5,391 bases of DNA from Eubacterium sp. (GTDB taxonomy: Bacteria; Bacillota; Clostridia; Lachnospirales; Lachnospiraceae): assembly GCA_017445525.1 (NCBI GenBank), contig JAFSTZ010000249.1, positions 1 to 5,391 of the forward strand, given 5' to 3'. This document shows positions 1 through 5,391 of the stretch, piece after piece. The notes beneath the pieces were generated by a model that was not told the DNA's origin, made no database searches, and worked only from the letters and a program-made list of their open reading frames with translations. Made by a program: the position numbers and the translations under genes. Within the stretch, counting starts at the first letter, position 1; each line of letters starts with the position of its first letter.

Positions 1-1081
1 GGGCGGAAAGAGACGTTGTCATGGTGCCGACGGAGATGATCTGGTTGTCAAGGTGCCACCGGGAACCATAGTTCGTGAGGCTACTACAGGGCAGGTCATC
101 ACCGATATGTCTTATGAAAATACCCGTGAGGTGATACTCAAGGGCGGTCGAGGCGGCAAAGGCAATATGAACTATGCCACGCCGACCATGCAGGCTCCGA
201 AATATGCTCAGCCCGGTAAACCCGGTATAGAGCTTACGGTTATCCTTGAACTGAAAGTGATCGCTGATGTCGGTCTGGTCGGCTTTCCTAATGTCGGCAA
301 GTCGACACTTTTGTCCAGAGTATCCGCAGCAAAGCCAAAGATCGCCGACTATCACTTTACAACACTGAATCCGAATCTCGGAGTTGTTGATATCGAAGGT
401 GCCAATGGATTTGTCATGGCTGATATCCCCGGTCTTATCGAGGGCGCGGCTGACGGAGTCGGGTTGGGACATGATTTTCTGAGACATATAGAGCGAACCA
501 GAGTTATAGTTCATGTTGTAGATGCAGCTTCCGTAGAGGGCAGGGATCCCATCGTAGATATAAATACCATCAACAGGGAGTTGAGTGACTATGATGAGGA
601 ACTTGCCAAGAGACCTCAGATCATCGCTGCCAACAAACTTGACTGTGTTTCTCCTGAGGAACGTGATGATATCATAACTCTGTTAAGAGCAGAGTTTGAC
701 AGTAAAGGTGTTGAAGTCTGTCCGATATCTGCAGCCACAGGAGAAGGTGTAAGAGAGCTTTTATACAAGATCAGAAAGCTTCTTGATGAGACACCGATCG
801 AACCCGTAACCTTTGAACGTGAATACGAGATCGATCTTCCTGATTTTTCTGACGAGCCTTATACTGTATCCGTGTCGGATGAAGAGGAAAACACATATCT
901 TGTAGAGGGACCCCGTATCGAGAGGATGCTCGGTTATACCAATCTTGATTCCGAAAAGGGCTTTGTATTTTTCCAGAAGTTCATGAAGGAAAACGGGATC
1001 ATAGACGAGCTGATATCTCTTGGCATAGAGGAAGGCGACACTGTCAAGATATACGGATGGCAGTTTGAATACTATAAATAA
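1..1081 (+). CDS. obg: Obg family GTPase (ObgE/CgtA), 5'-truncated by window edge
   Basis: Obg is an essential GTPase that binds the 50S subunit late in ribosome assembly and links it to ppGpp and growth control. The frame is open from base 2, so the GTG at 53 is internal, and roughly the first 65-70 residues lie outside the window. What remains (359 residues) starts in the glycine-rich Obg fold (CHGADGDD, then KGGRGGKGN). The G domain follows: G1 GFPNVGKS at nt 281-304, switch I DYHFTTLNPNLG, G3 DIPG at 422-433, G4 NKLD at 632-643 and G5 SAA at 728-736. After it comes a C-terminal OCT domain, from about nt 830 (SDEPYTVSV) through EGPRIERMLGYTN to the end. That third domain is typical of Gram-positive Obg and separates it from YchF or Era. 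No key residue is missing. The stop TAA lies 17 bases before the next start, so co-transcription with nadD is likely. In related genomes rplU and rpmA usually precede it, outside this window. Confidence 0.97.
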   Translation, partial: GGKRRCHGADGDDLVVKVPPGTIVREATTGQVITDMSYENTREVILKGGRGGKGNMNYATPTMQAPKYAQPGKPGIELTVILELKVIADVGLVGFPNVGKSTLLSRVSAAKPKIADYHFTTLNPNLGVVDIEGANGFVMADIPGLIEGAADGVGLGHDFLRHIERTRVIVHVVDAASVEGRDPIVDINTINRELSDYDEELAKRPQIIAANKLDCVSPEERDDIITLLRAEFDSKGVEVCPISAATGEGVRELLYKIRKLLDETPIEPVTFEREYEIDLPDFSDEPYTVSVSDEEENTYLVEGPRIERMLGYTNLDSEKGFVFFQKFMKENGIIDELISLGIEEGDTVKIYGWQFEYYK

Positions 1082-1088
1082 TATGCTT

Positions 1089-1093
1089 GGAGG
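1089..1093 (+). promoter_or_regulatory. Ribosome binding site that fixes the nadD start
   Basis: GGAGG lies 5 bases before the ATG at 1099. An upstream in-frame TTG at 1087 would put this motif inside the coding region and has no ribosome binding site of its own, so ATG 1099 is the better start. The protein then begins MSNIGIFGGSF, as NadD proteins usually do. Confidence 0.85.
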
Positions 1094-1098
1094 TTTCC

Positions 1099-2358
1099 AT
1101 GTCAAATATTGGTATCTTCGGCGGCAGCTTCAATCCTCCGCACAAGGCACATAAGGCTATCATAAAGGCTGTTCTTGAACAGTACGATCTCGATACCGTT
1201 TATATCATGCCTACGGCAAAACCGCCGCATAAATCAAACAAAGAGTACGAAAGCACCGACCATCGCATCAGGATGTGCAAACTCATGATAGAAAGTATCG
1301 GGGATAACAGGGTAAAGTATTCTGATTTTGAGGTGGAAAAAGGCGGGGTCAGCTATACATATCAGACTATACTATCCCTGAAAGATATGTATCCGGATGA
1401 TAAGCTGTATTTTATCATAGGCGGAGACTCGCTGGAAGCATTTCCTACGTGGATCAAACCGGAGGTTATCTCGGAGTTTGCCACCATACTCAGCGCTCCG
1501 AGATCAGACATGTCTTATAAAGAACTGAAAAAGCTGTGTAAGAAAAGAAGCAGAGAGTTTCCCGGATTTTTTTTACCGATAAAACTAAAAAATAAGCTTT
1601 CAGGTGTTTCATCTTCAAGTATCAGAGATGAGATAAAACTGATCAATTCAAAATCAGATCCGGGCAATAATATTTATATAAATAAACCCGAGTTTTTAAA
1701 CAAACGGATATGGTTATATATAAGATTGCATGGACTGTTTGGTCTGGAGGAACTTAAGTTTATCGATACTCCTGATGAGGATACACTTATAAAGTGTCTC
1801 AGATCGACATTGAGGCCGAAAAGATTTATCCATACACTGGGAGTCGCGGATACGGCCGAAAAGCTTGGAAAGATCTACGATGACGGCAGTAAGGATATGC
1901 CCGCGAGAGCGAGACTTGCCGGTCTTTTGCATGATTGTGCAAAGTATTATACCGATTCCGAGCAGATACGGTTATGTGATAAATACGGTATCGGGCTGAC
2001 ACTGACCGAGCGCGAAAATCCTTCACTTATTCATGGAAAACTCGGAGCTTATCTGGCGGAGCATCGATATGGTGTAAAGGATGAAGAGATACTGTCGGCG
2101 ATTAGGCTTCATACCGTTGGAAAACCGGGCATGTCGACTCTTGAAAAGATCATTTATATCGCTGATTATATAGAGCCGGGCAGAGTTATCCCAGAGGCAA
2201 AAACACCTCTTGATGAACTGAGAAAAAGTGTGAAGAATGACCTTGACGGTACGTTAGTAAATGTTATAGAAAATACTATCGATTATTTAAAACAAACCGG
2301 AAAAGTGATAGACGAAGCTTCTTTGGCAACATTAAATTATTATGTCGTCAAATCATAA
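1099..2358 (+). CDS. nadD-yqeK: Fused NadD (nicotinate mononucleotide adenylyltransferase) and YqeK-type HD hydrolase
   Basis: This 419-residue protein has two domains. Residues 1 to about 215 are NadD, which joins nicotinate mononucleotide and ATP into deamido-NAD. They carry the nucleotide-binding start GIFGGSFNPPHKAH (5-18), the PPHK loop (42-45), FIIGGDSLEAFPTW (105-118) and the SSSSIR signature (171-176). Residues from about 225 are an HD domain of the YqeK type, with H245, the HD pair H278-D279 (LLHDCAK), H312, H338 and D356 (IADYIEPGR) as the expected metal ligands. YqeK proteins hydrolyse Ap4A symmetrically to two ADP. In most Firmicutes nadD and yqeK are adjacent separate genes; here the frame runs straight through with no stop or internal ribosome binding site that I can see. 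The second residue of the usual HxGH motif pair is changed: HKAH replaces HxGH (Ala for Gly). Both activities look intact, but the fusion's dual activity is inferred. The gene sits 17 bases after obg and 47 before rsfS. Confidence 0.93.
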   Translation: MSNIGIFGGSFNPPHKAHKAIIKAVLEQYDLDTVYIMPTAKPPHKSNKEYESTDHRIRMCKLMIESIGDNRVKYSDFEVEKGGVSYTYQTILSLKDMYPDDKLYFIIGGDSLEAFPTWIKPEVISEFATILSAPRSDMSYKELKKLCKKRSREFPGFFLPIKLKNKLSGVSSSSIRDEIKLINSKSDPGNNIYINKPEFLNKRIWLYIRLHGLFGLEELKFIDTPDEDTLIKCLRSTLRPKRFIHTLGVADTAEKLGKIYDDGSKDMPARARLAGLLHDCAKYYTDSEQIRLCDKYGIGLTLTERENPSLIHGKLGAYLAEHRYGVKDEEILSAIRLHTVGKPGMSTLEKIIYIADYIEPGRVIPEAKTPLDELRKSVKNDLDGTLVNVIENTIDYLKQTGKVIDEASLATLNYYVVKS

Positions 2359-2386
2359 GTTGTTCAAGTTATCCCGACGACATGAT
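2339..2386 (+). other. Imperfect inverted repeat spanning the end of nadD-yqeK and the spacer before rsfS
   Basis: Bases 2342-2349 (ATGTCGTC) are the exact reverse complement of 2376-2383 (GACGACAT). The pairing extends through one G-U (2341/2384) to 2339/2386, giving about 11 pairs around a 26-base loop. The left arm overlaps the last codons of nadD-yqeK and the right arm ends 10 bases before the rsfS ribosome binding site. No T-run follows, so it is not a standard terminator. It could be an mRNA processing or stability element, or chance. Confidence 0.3.
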
Positions 2387-2396
2387 CATGGAATGC

Positions 2397-2400
2397 GAGG
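2397..2400 (+). promoter_or_regulatory. Ribosome binding site that fixes the rsfS start
   Basis: GAGG is 5 bases before ATG 2406. The in-frame ATGs at 2382 and 2388 have no purine-rich motif at a suitable distance, and starting there would add residues not usual for the family. The start at 2406 is therefore chosen. Confidence 0.75.
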
Positions 2401-2405
2401 TAAAT

Positions 2406-2759
2406 ATGAGTGATACTTCCGTAAAAATGGCAAAAACTGCGTATGATGCCCTGGATGAAAAGCTGGGTGAGGACATCAGGATATTGCGTATAGATGAGAT
2501 TTCAGTTATCGCTGATTATCTGATAATAGCAAACGGTGATAATCCGAATCAGATAAGAGCGATGCTTGAACAGGTAGAAGAACGTATGACAGAGGCAGGC
2601 TTTGCCTCAAAGAGGATAGAGGGAAACAAAAACTCAACATGGATTTTGATGGATTACGGAGACGTGATCGTGCATATTTTTTCAAGGGATGACAGGCTGT
2701 TCTACGATCTTGAGAGGATATGGCAGGACGGCGAGGATATTTCACGAGAAAATCTGTAA
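2406..2759 (+). CDS. rsfS: Ribosomal silencing factor RsfS
   Basis: RsfS (DUF143, Iojap family) binds uL14 on the free 50S subunit and blocks joining of the 30S, slowing translation when nutrients fall. The 117-residue length is normal. Family marks are the N-terminal helix with KMAKTAYDALDEKLGEDI (7-24), the central IADYLIIANGDNPNQI (35-50), EGNKNSTWILMDYGDVIVHIF (72-92) and RLFYDLERIW near the C-terminus. It follows nadD-yqeK by 47 bases, the order usual in Clostridia and Bacilli, although some relatives carry a LytR-type gene between yqeK and rsfS that is missing here. No separate promoter is evident, so it probably belongs to the obg transcript. I see no hairpin terminator right after it. 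Confidence 0.96.
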   Translation: MSDTSVKMAKTAYDALDEKLGEDIRILRIDEISVIADYLIIANGDNPNQIRAMLEQVEERMTEAGFASKRIEGNKNSTWILMDYGDVIVHIFSRDDRLFYDLERIWQDGEDISRENL

Positions 2760-2766
2760 ATGGTAC

Positions 2767-2795
2767 TTGATTTTTATCAATGAATCTGTTATTAT
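2767..2795 (+). promoter_or_regulatory. Predicted sigma-A promoter with extended -10
   Basis: The -35 box is TTGATT (2767-2772) and the -10 box is TATTAT (2790-2795), with an optimal 17-base spacer. TG one base before the -10 (2787-2788) makes it an extended -10 element. Transcription would start near 2802, giving a leader of about 38 bases before the ATG at 2840. This gives the following gene its own promoter, apart from the obg-rsfS transcript. Confidence 0.65.
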
Positions 2796-2824
2796 AGGAA
2801 ACGGTATAAATGTATTTTGGCGGT

Positions 2825-2834
2825 AGGAGAGGAG
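2825..2834 (+). promoter_or_regulatory. Strong purine-rich ribosome binding site that fixes the next start
   Basis: AGGAG (2825-2829) and GGAG (2831-2834) lie next to each other, the second 5 bases before ATG 2840. The in-frame ATG at 2810 lies only about 8 bases after the predicted transcription start and would place this site inside the coding region. ATG 2840 is therefore preferred. Confidence 0.75.
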
Positions 2835-2839
2835 TATAC

Positions 2840-3730
2840 ATGTCAAAATACGATTTTATGGTGCAGGTCGCAGAGCAGTTGAAGACCAGATCAGAGTTAT
2901 CGGGGGCAACTGTAACTTGTGATGTATGCGTCAAGAACAACGATACCGAAAAATGCGGTATCATCATCAGCTATGGTGAGATGCAGCTGTCGTCTGTTAT
3001 TTATGTGGATGATTTATATAACAGATACCAGAGGAAGAAACTTACCATAGAAGAAACGGCAGATGAGGTTGTCAGTATCAACTGCTCGGCAAATGGTAAA
3101 AAGGATATTGATATAAGCAGTATCTTCAGCTGGGACAGTTGTAAAGACAGGGTCATATTCAGATTAATTTCAGCGAAAAAGAATAAAAAATATCTTTCAA
3201 ATGTTACATATGTTCCATTCCTTGATCTTGCGATCATGTTCACGTTATGTGTGGATATCGACGATGATGGTGTCAGATCGATGAAGATCACCAGGGAGAT
3301 CATGCAGGGCTGGGGAGTGGAGATTAAAGACTTGATGAGTCATGCACTTGTTAATACACCGCGTATCCTTCCGGCGAAGATTGAACCGATGTATCAGGTT
3401 ATAACTTCGTTTCTGGGATGCAAGCCGGATGATGATTTGGGAGATGAGTTCCCGATGATCCTTGTATCAAATGACAGGATGGTATATGGCGCAACGACTA
3501 TCCTGTATGAAGATGCGATGACAGAGCTCGGTGATAAACTTGGTGAGAGTTTTTATATCATACCGAGCAGTATACATGAGGTTCTGGTGTTACCGGAGAG
3601 CAGTGTTGAGAACACTGATGATATCAACCATATCATATACGAGGTGAACCGGGATCATGTGGTCAACGAGGATGTGCTGTCCGATAAAGTATATTATTAC
3701 AATCGGGAAGAGAAAAGATTTTATTATTAA
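2840..3730 (+). CDS. DUF5688-like protein of unknown function
   Basis: This is a 296-residue soluble protein with no signal peptide, membrane segment or catalytic motif that I recognise. The overall pattern matches my memory of the DUF5688 family of Lachnospiraceae. That pattern includes an N-terminal stretch with VCVKNNDTEKCGIIIS (29-44) and YVPFLDLAIMF (124-134). It also includes FPMILVSNDRMVYGATTILY (204-223), YIIPSSIHEVLVLP (239-252) and the end LSDKVYYYNREE (280-291). The family assignment is from memory and the function is unknown. The middle is rich in Asp, with DDD at 197-199 and DIDDDG at 139-144. The gene has its own predicted promoter and a strong ribosome binding site, and a hairpin terminator candidate follows it, so it looks like a single-gene unit placed between rsfS and the tRNA. 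Base and codon use resemble the neighbours, and I see no sign of recent transfer. Confidence 0.8.
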   Translation: MSKYDFMVQVAEQLKTRSELSGATVTCDVCVKNNDTEKCGIIISYGEMQLSSVIYVDDLYNRYQRKKLTIEETADEVVSINCSANGKKDIDISSIFSWDSCKDRVIFRLISAKKNKKYLSNVTYVPFLDLAIMFTLCVDIDDDGVRSMKITREIMQGWGVEIKDLMSHALVNTPRILPAKIEPMYQVITSFLGCKPDDDLGDEFPMILVSNDRMVYGATTILYEDAMTELGDKLGESFYIIPSSIHEVLVLPESSVENTDDINHIIYEVNRDHVVNEDVLSDKVYYYNREEKRFYY

Positions 3731-3805
3731 TTCGCTATTGTCGATTTATATTCAGTATGATAAGGCTGGATATGCGTCGCTTTCAAACTGGATATGATTA
3801 ACCCG

Positions 3806-3838
3806 GGAAACACTGATTCTGTCAGTGTTTCCTTGCTT
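3806..3838 (+). terminator. Candidate intrinsic terminator after the DUF5688-like gene
   Basis: A perfect 11-bp stem, GGAAACACTGA (3806-3816) with TCAGTGTTTCC (3822-3832), encloses a 5-base loop TTCTG. It is followed by TTGCTT. The stem is strong but the T-run is short and broken, so termination may be partial. The hairpin stands 75 bases after the stop codon and 30 bases before the tRNA. Confidence 0.6.
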
Positions 3839-3867
3839 ATGCACACGCCCGCACATGGCACTCGATT

Positions 3868-3941
<74 letters not shown>

Positions 3942-3942
3942 T

Positions 3943-3984
3943 GAAAGAAACAATAATTATTATATTGTATTTATCGTTTCTTTT
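3943..3984 (+). terminator. Weak AT-rich hairpin after the tRNA
   Basis: GAAAGAAAC (3943-3951) pairs with GTTTCTTTT (3976-3984), giving 8 Watson-Crick pairs plus one G-U around a 24-base AT-rich loop. T-rich sequence follows. It starts two bases after the tRNA and might end the tRNA transcript or guide 3' processing. The stem is poor in GC, so this is a weak call. Confidence 0.3.
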
Positions 3985-4006
3985 ACATTATTTTGTTTAT
4001 AAAGTT

Positions 4007-4012
4007 GGAGGA
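4007..4012 (+). promoter_or_regulatory. Ribosome binding site of the membrane-anchored protein gene
   Basis: GGAGGA stands 10 bases before ATG 4023, slightly long spacing. The next in-frame ATG at 4029 would be 16 bases away, too far, and the TTG at 3993 precedes the site. This favours ATG 4023. Confidence 0.65.
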
Positions 4013-4022
4013 CTTTTTTGAT

Positions 4023-4682
4023 ATGAAAATGCAATATAAAAAACTGGTTATTATTATATCAGTTGCAACATTACTTTTAGGCTTTTTTATCCTTACTCTG
4101 ATCCCCGGAGGCAAGTCAACTAACAATGCTTCCGATGCGGAACTCCTGTTAAATGAAAATCCCGAGATCAATAATCTGATTGCAGAGTATTTTACTGCAA
4201 AAAAAACTGTTGACATGGAGTCCTTTGAATCTATAGTAAGTGATGTTACTCAGATAGACAAAACAAAGTTCAGTGCGATGGCGGCATACGTTGAGGATTA
4301 TAGAAATATAAACTGTTATGTCATAGAGAATGCAGAGAAAAACGGCTACAGAGTCTATGCGAAGTATGATATGAAGTTGAAAAATATAGACACGCTTGCC
4401 CCGAGTCTTACAGCCTTTTATGTAACAACAACCTCTGATGGCAAGTATATCATTTATCTGAGTGCTTTGGATGAGGTTCAGGAATCGTTTATCGAAACAG
4501 CTGATGAGAACGAAGGCTTTAAGGAGTTGGTTGATGAGGTGCAAAAGTCGCTTGATGACGCGATCGCAGGAGATCCGACTTTCAGGCAGCTTTATCAGAG
4601 GATGGACAGAGAGATACAGTCGGCATCATCAGGATCTGCTGTTGAGGTAGAGAATGATTCTGAAGAAACAGAACAACAATAA
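4023..4682 (+). CDS. Membrane-anchored extracytoplasmic protein, unknown function
   Basis: The 219-residue product opens with MKMQYKK and a single hydrophobic segment at about residues 8-27 (VIIISVATLLLGFFILTL). The rest is hydrophilic, so the protein is probably held by one N-terminal helix with its body outside the cell, or is secreted after cleavage. There is no cysteine at the end of the hydrophobic segment, so it is not a lipoprotein. The body, residues 48-150, has alternating helix and strand character (EINNLIAEYFTAKKTVDMESFES, with DTLAPSLTAFYVTTTSDGKYIIY later). That loosely recalls NTF2-like or other small alpha+beta folds of Lachnospiraceae exported proteins, a recollection I cannot test here. 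Residues 155-200 are predicted helical and charged, and the tail is Ser/Glu-rich (DSEETEQQ). No enzymatic motif is seen. It lies 81 bases after the tRNA and 50 before the rluF-like gene. I find no clear promoter. Confidence 0.75.
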   Translation: MKMQYKKLVIIISVATLLLGFFILTLIPGGKSTNNASDAELLLNENPEINNLIAEYFTAKKTVDMESFESIVSDVTQIDKTKFSAMAAYVEDYRNINCYVIENAEKNGYRVYAKYDMKLKNIDTLAPSLTAFYVTTTSDGKYIIYLSALDEVQESFIETADENEGFKELVDEVQKSLDDAIAGDPTFRQLYQRMDREIQSASSGSAVEVENDSEETEQQ

Positions 4683-4732
4683 TTATTGATGTATGATTAT
4701 CACGGTTTAGGAACGGATTATTACCCGGTTAT

Positions 4733-5391
4733 ATGATTAGGATAAACAGATATTTAAGTCAGCACGGAGTGTGCTCCAGAAGAGAAGCTGACAGGTGGAT
4801 AGCAGACGGAAGAGTAAAGATAAATGACAGGGTTGCCGTAACCGGTGATCAGGTTGACGGGCATGATGTCGTTTACGTTGATGATGTACAGATTGATGAT
4901 GATTTTAAGACCAGAGTTATCGCTTACTACAAACCGGTAGGTGTTATCTGTACAACATCGGACAAAGAACATCCGAATCTGACAGACGTCCTCGATTATC
5001 CGGAAAGTTTGTTCCCGATAGGTCGGCTCGATAAAGATTCATCAGGACTATTGATCCTGACAAATGACGGTATCCTTGCCGATGAGCTTATGCGCGGCAG
5101 AAATGATCATGAAAAAGAGTAAGAGGTTCAGACCGACAAAGCTATGTCGGATAGTGTAGCAGCTACAATGGAGCAGGGAGTTCCCATACTTGATACTATG
5201 ACTAAACCATGCAGGATCATCAACAGGGACGGCAAACGATTTAACATCATCCTGACTCAGGGATTGAATCGTCAGATACGCAGGATGTGTGAGTACTTCG
5301 GATATAAGGTAACGAGCCTAAGAAGGATCCGTTTTGTATCGATAGATATTGGCGATTTACATGAAGGTAACTACAGGGAATTGGATGCAGA
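4733..5391 (+). pseudogene. rluF: RluF-like 23S rRNA pseudouridine synthase, interrupted by in-frame TAA, 3' end outside window
   Basis: RluF/RluB enzymes convert a uridine of 23S rRNA, near the peptidyl-transferase region for RluF (U2604 in E. coli), to pseudouridine. Residues 1-60 are an S4 RNA-binding domain (RINRYLSQHGVCSRREADRW). The catalytic domain carries GRLDKDSSGLL with the nucleophile Asp100, and LTNDG (109-113). After RNDHEKE at 123-129, codon 130 (5120-5122) is TAA. The same frame then resumes as EVQTDKAMSD, GVPILDTMTKPCR and QGLNRQIRRM (176-185), all family motifs. The stop therefore replaces the conserved Tyr of HEKEY, one base change from TAT or TAC, with no frameshift. Translation would end at 129 residues, without most of the catalytic domain. 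Motifs such as NDHEKE and GVPIL fit RluF better than RluB, but the exact site is not certain. ATG 4733 is the only in-frame start after a stop at 4694; no good ribosome binding site precedes it. Sequence error remains possible. Confidence 0.85.

Noticed and set aside
53..1081. GTG at 53 as the start of obg
   Set aside because: The frame is open back to base 2 and encodes the conserved CHGADGDD and VVKVPPGT stretch of the Obg fold, so the gene begins outside the window.
1567..1574. T8 run as a programmed frameshift site in the fusion gene
   Set aside because: A shift would hit early stops and cut the NadD signature; no stimulatory structure or useful alternative product is visible.
2506..2967. 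Minus-strand open frames such as 2506-2967, 4149-4544 and 761-1105
   Set aside because: They overlap well-supported + strand genes, have no plausible domains or ribosome binding sites, and look like shadow frames.
3756..3761. TATGAT as -10 of a promoter for the tRNA (also TATGAT at 3793-3798)
   Set aside because: The TTGTCG before the first is only 12 bases away, and the second has no -35-like box at 16-18 bases.
3766..3796. Direct repeat of CTGGATATG (3766-3774 and 3788-3796)
   Set aside because: Two 9-base copies in a spacer are expected by chance at this composition and have no further copies or structure.
3998..4003. TATAAA as a -10 box for the gene at 4023
   Set aside because: The start would fall inside the ribosome binding site and no -35 box sits at the right distance.
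4733..5391. TAA reassigned to tyrosine, given the conserved frame around the rluF stop
   Set aside because: Every other gene in the window ends in TAA at the expected family length (obg, nadD-yqeK, rsfS and others), so TAA is a working stop here.

Overview
The window looks like chromosomal housekeeping DNA from a Firmicute, most likely a Clostridia member of the Lachnospiraceae (Butyrivibrio/Roseburia-like). This is inferred from moderate GC, GGAGG-type ribosome binding sites, all-TAA stop usage, the obg/nadD/yqeK/rsfS neighbourhood, and a gene resembling the DUF5688 family, which I recall mainly from Lachnospiraceae. All genes are on the + strand. No CRISPR array, insertion sequence, phage gene or defence module is visible.

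Left part (1-2759) is a tight cluster around ribosome assembly and nucleotide metabolism. It holds obg (5' end outside the window), a nadD gene fused in frame to a yqeK-type HD domain, and rsfS. Obg is a GTPase of 50S subunit assembly. The fused protein would combine NAD synthesis with Ap4A hydrolysis. RsfS binds uL14 and blocks subunit joining in starvation. The usual yhbY between obg and nadD is absent.

Middle part (2760-3941) has a good predicted extended -10 promoter driving a DUF5688-like gene of unknown function. A hairpin terminator candidate follows, then a tRNA-Arg gene with anticodon CCG. The tRNA is well formed except for a U-U mismatch at the third acceptor pair.

Right part (3942-5391) has an AT-rich spacer, a gene for a 219-residue membrane-anchored extracytoplasmic protein of unknown function, and an rluF-like 23S rRNA pseudouridine synthase that runs off the window. 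The rluF-like frame is open and conserved throughout but is cut by one in-frame TAA exactly where the family has a conserved tyrosine.

I see no convincing new biological system. The points worth a second look are the NadD-YqeK fusion, the nonsense codon in rluF, and the mismatched tRNA-Arg. The last two are both single-base defects within about 1.3 kb, so sequence error must be excluded before reading biology into them.
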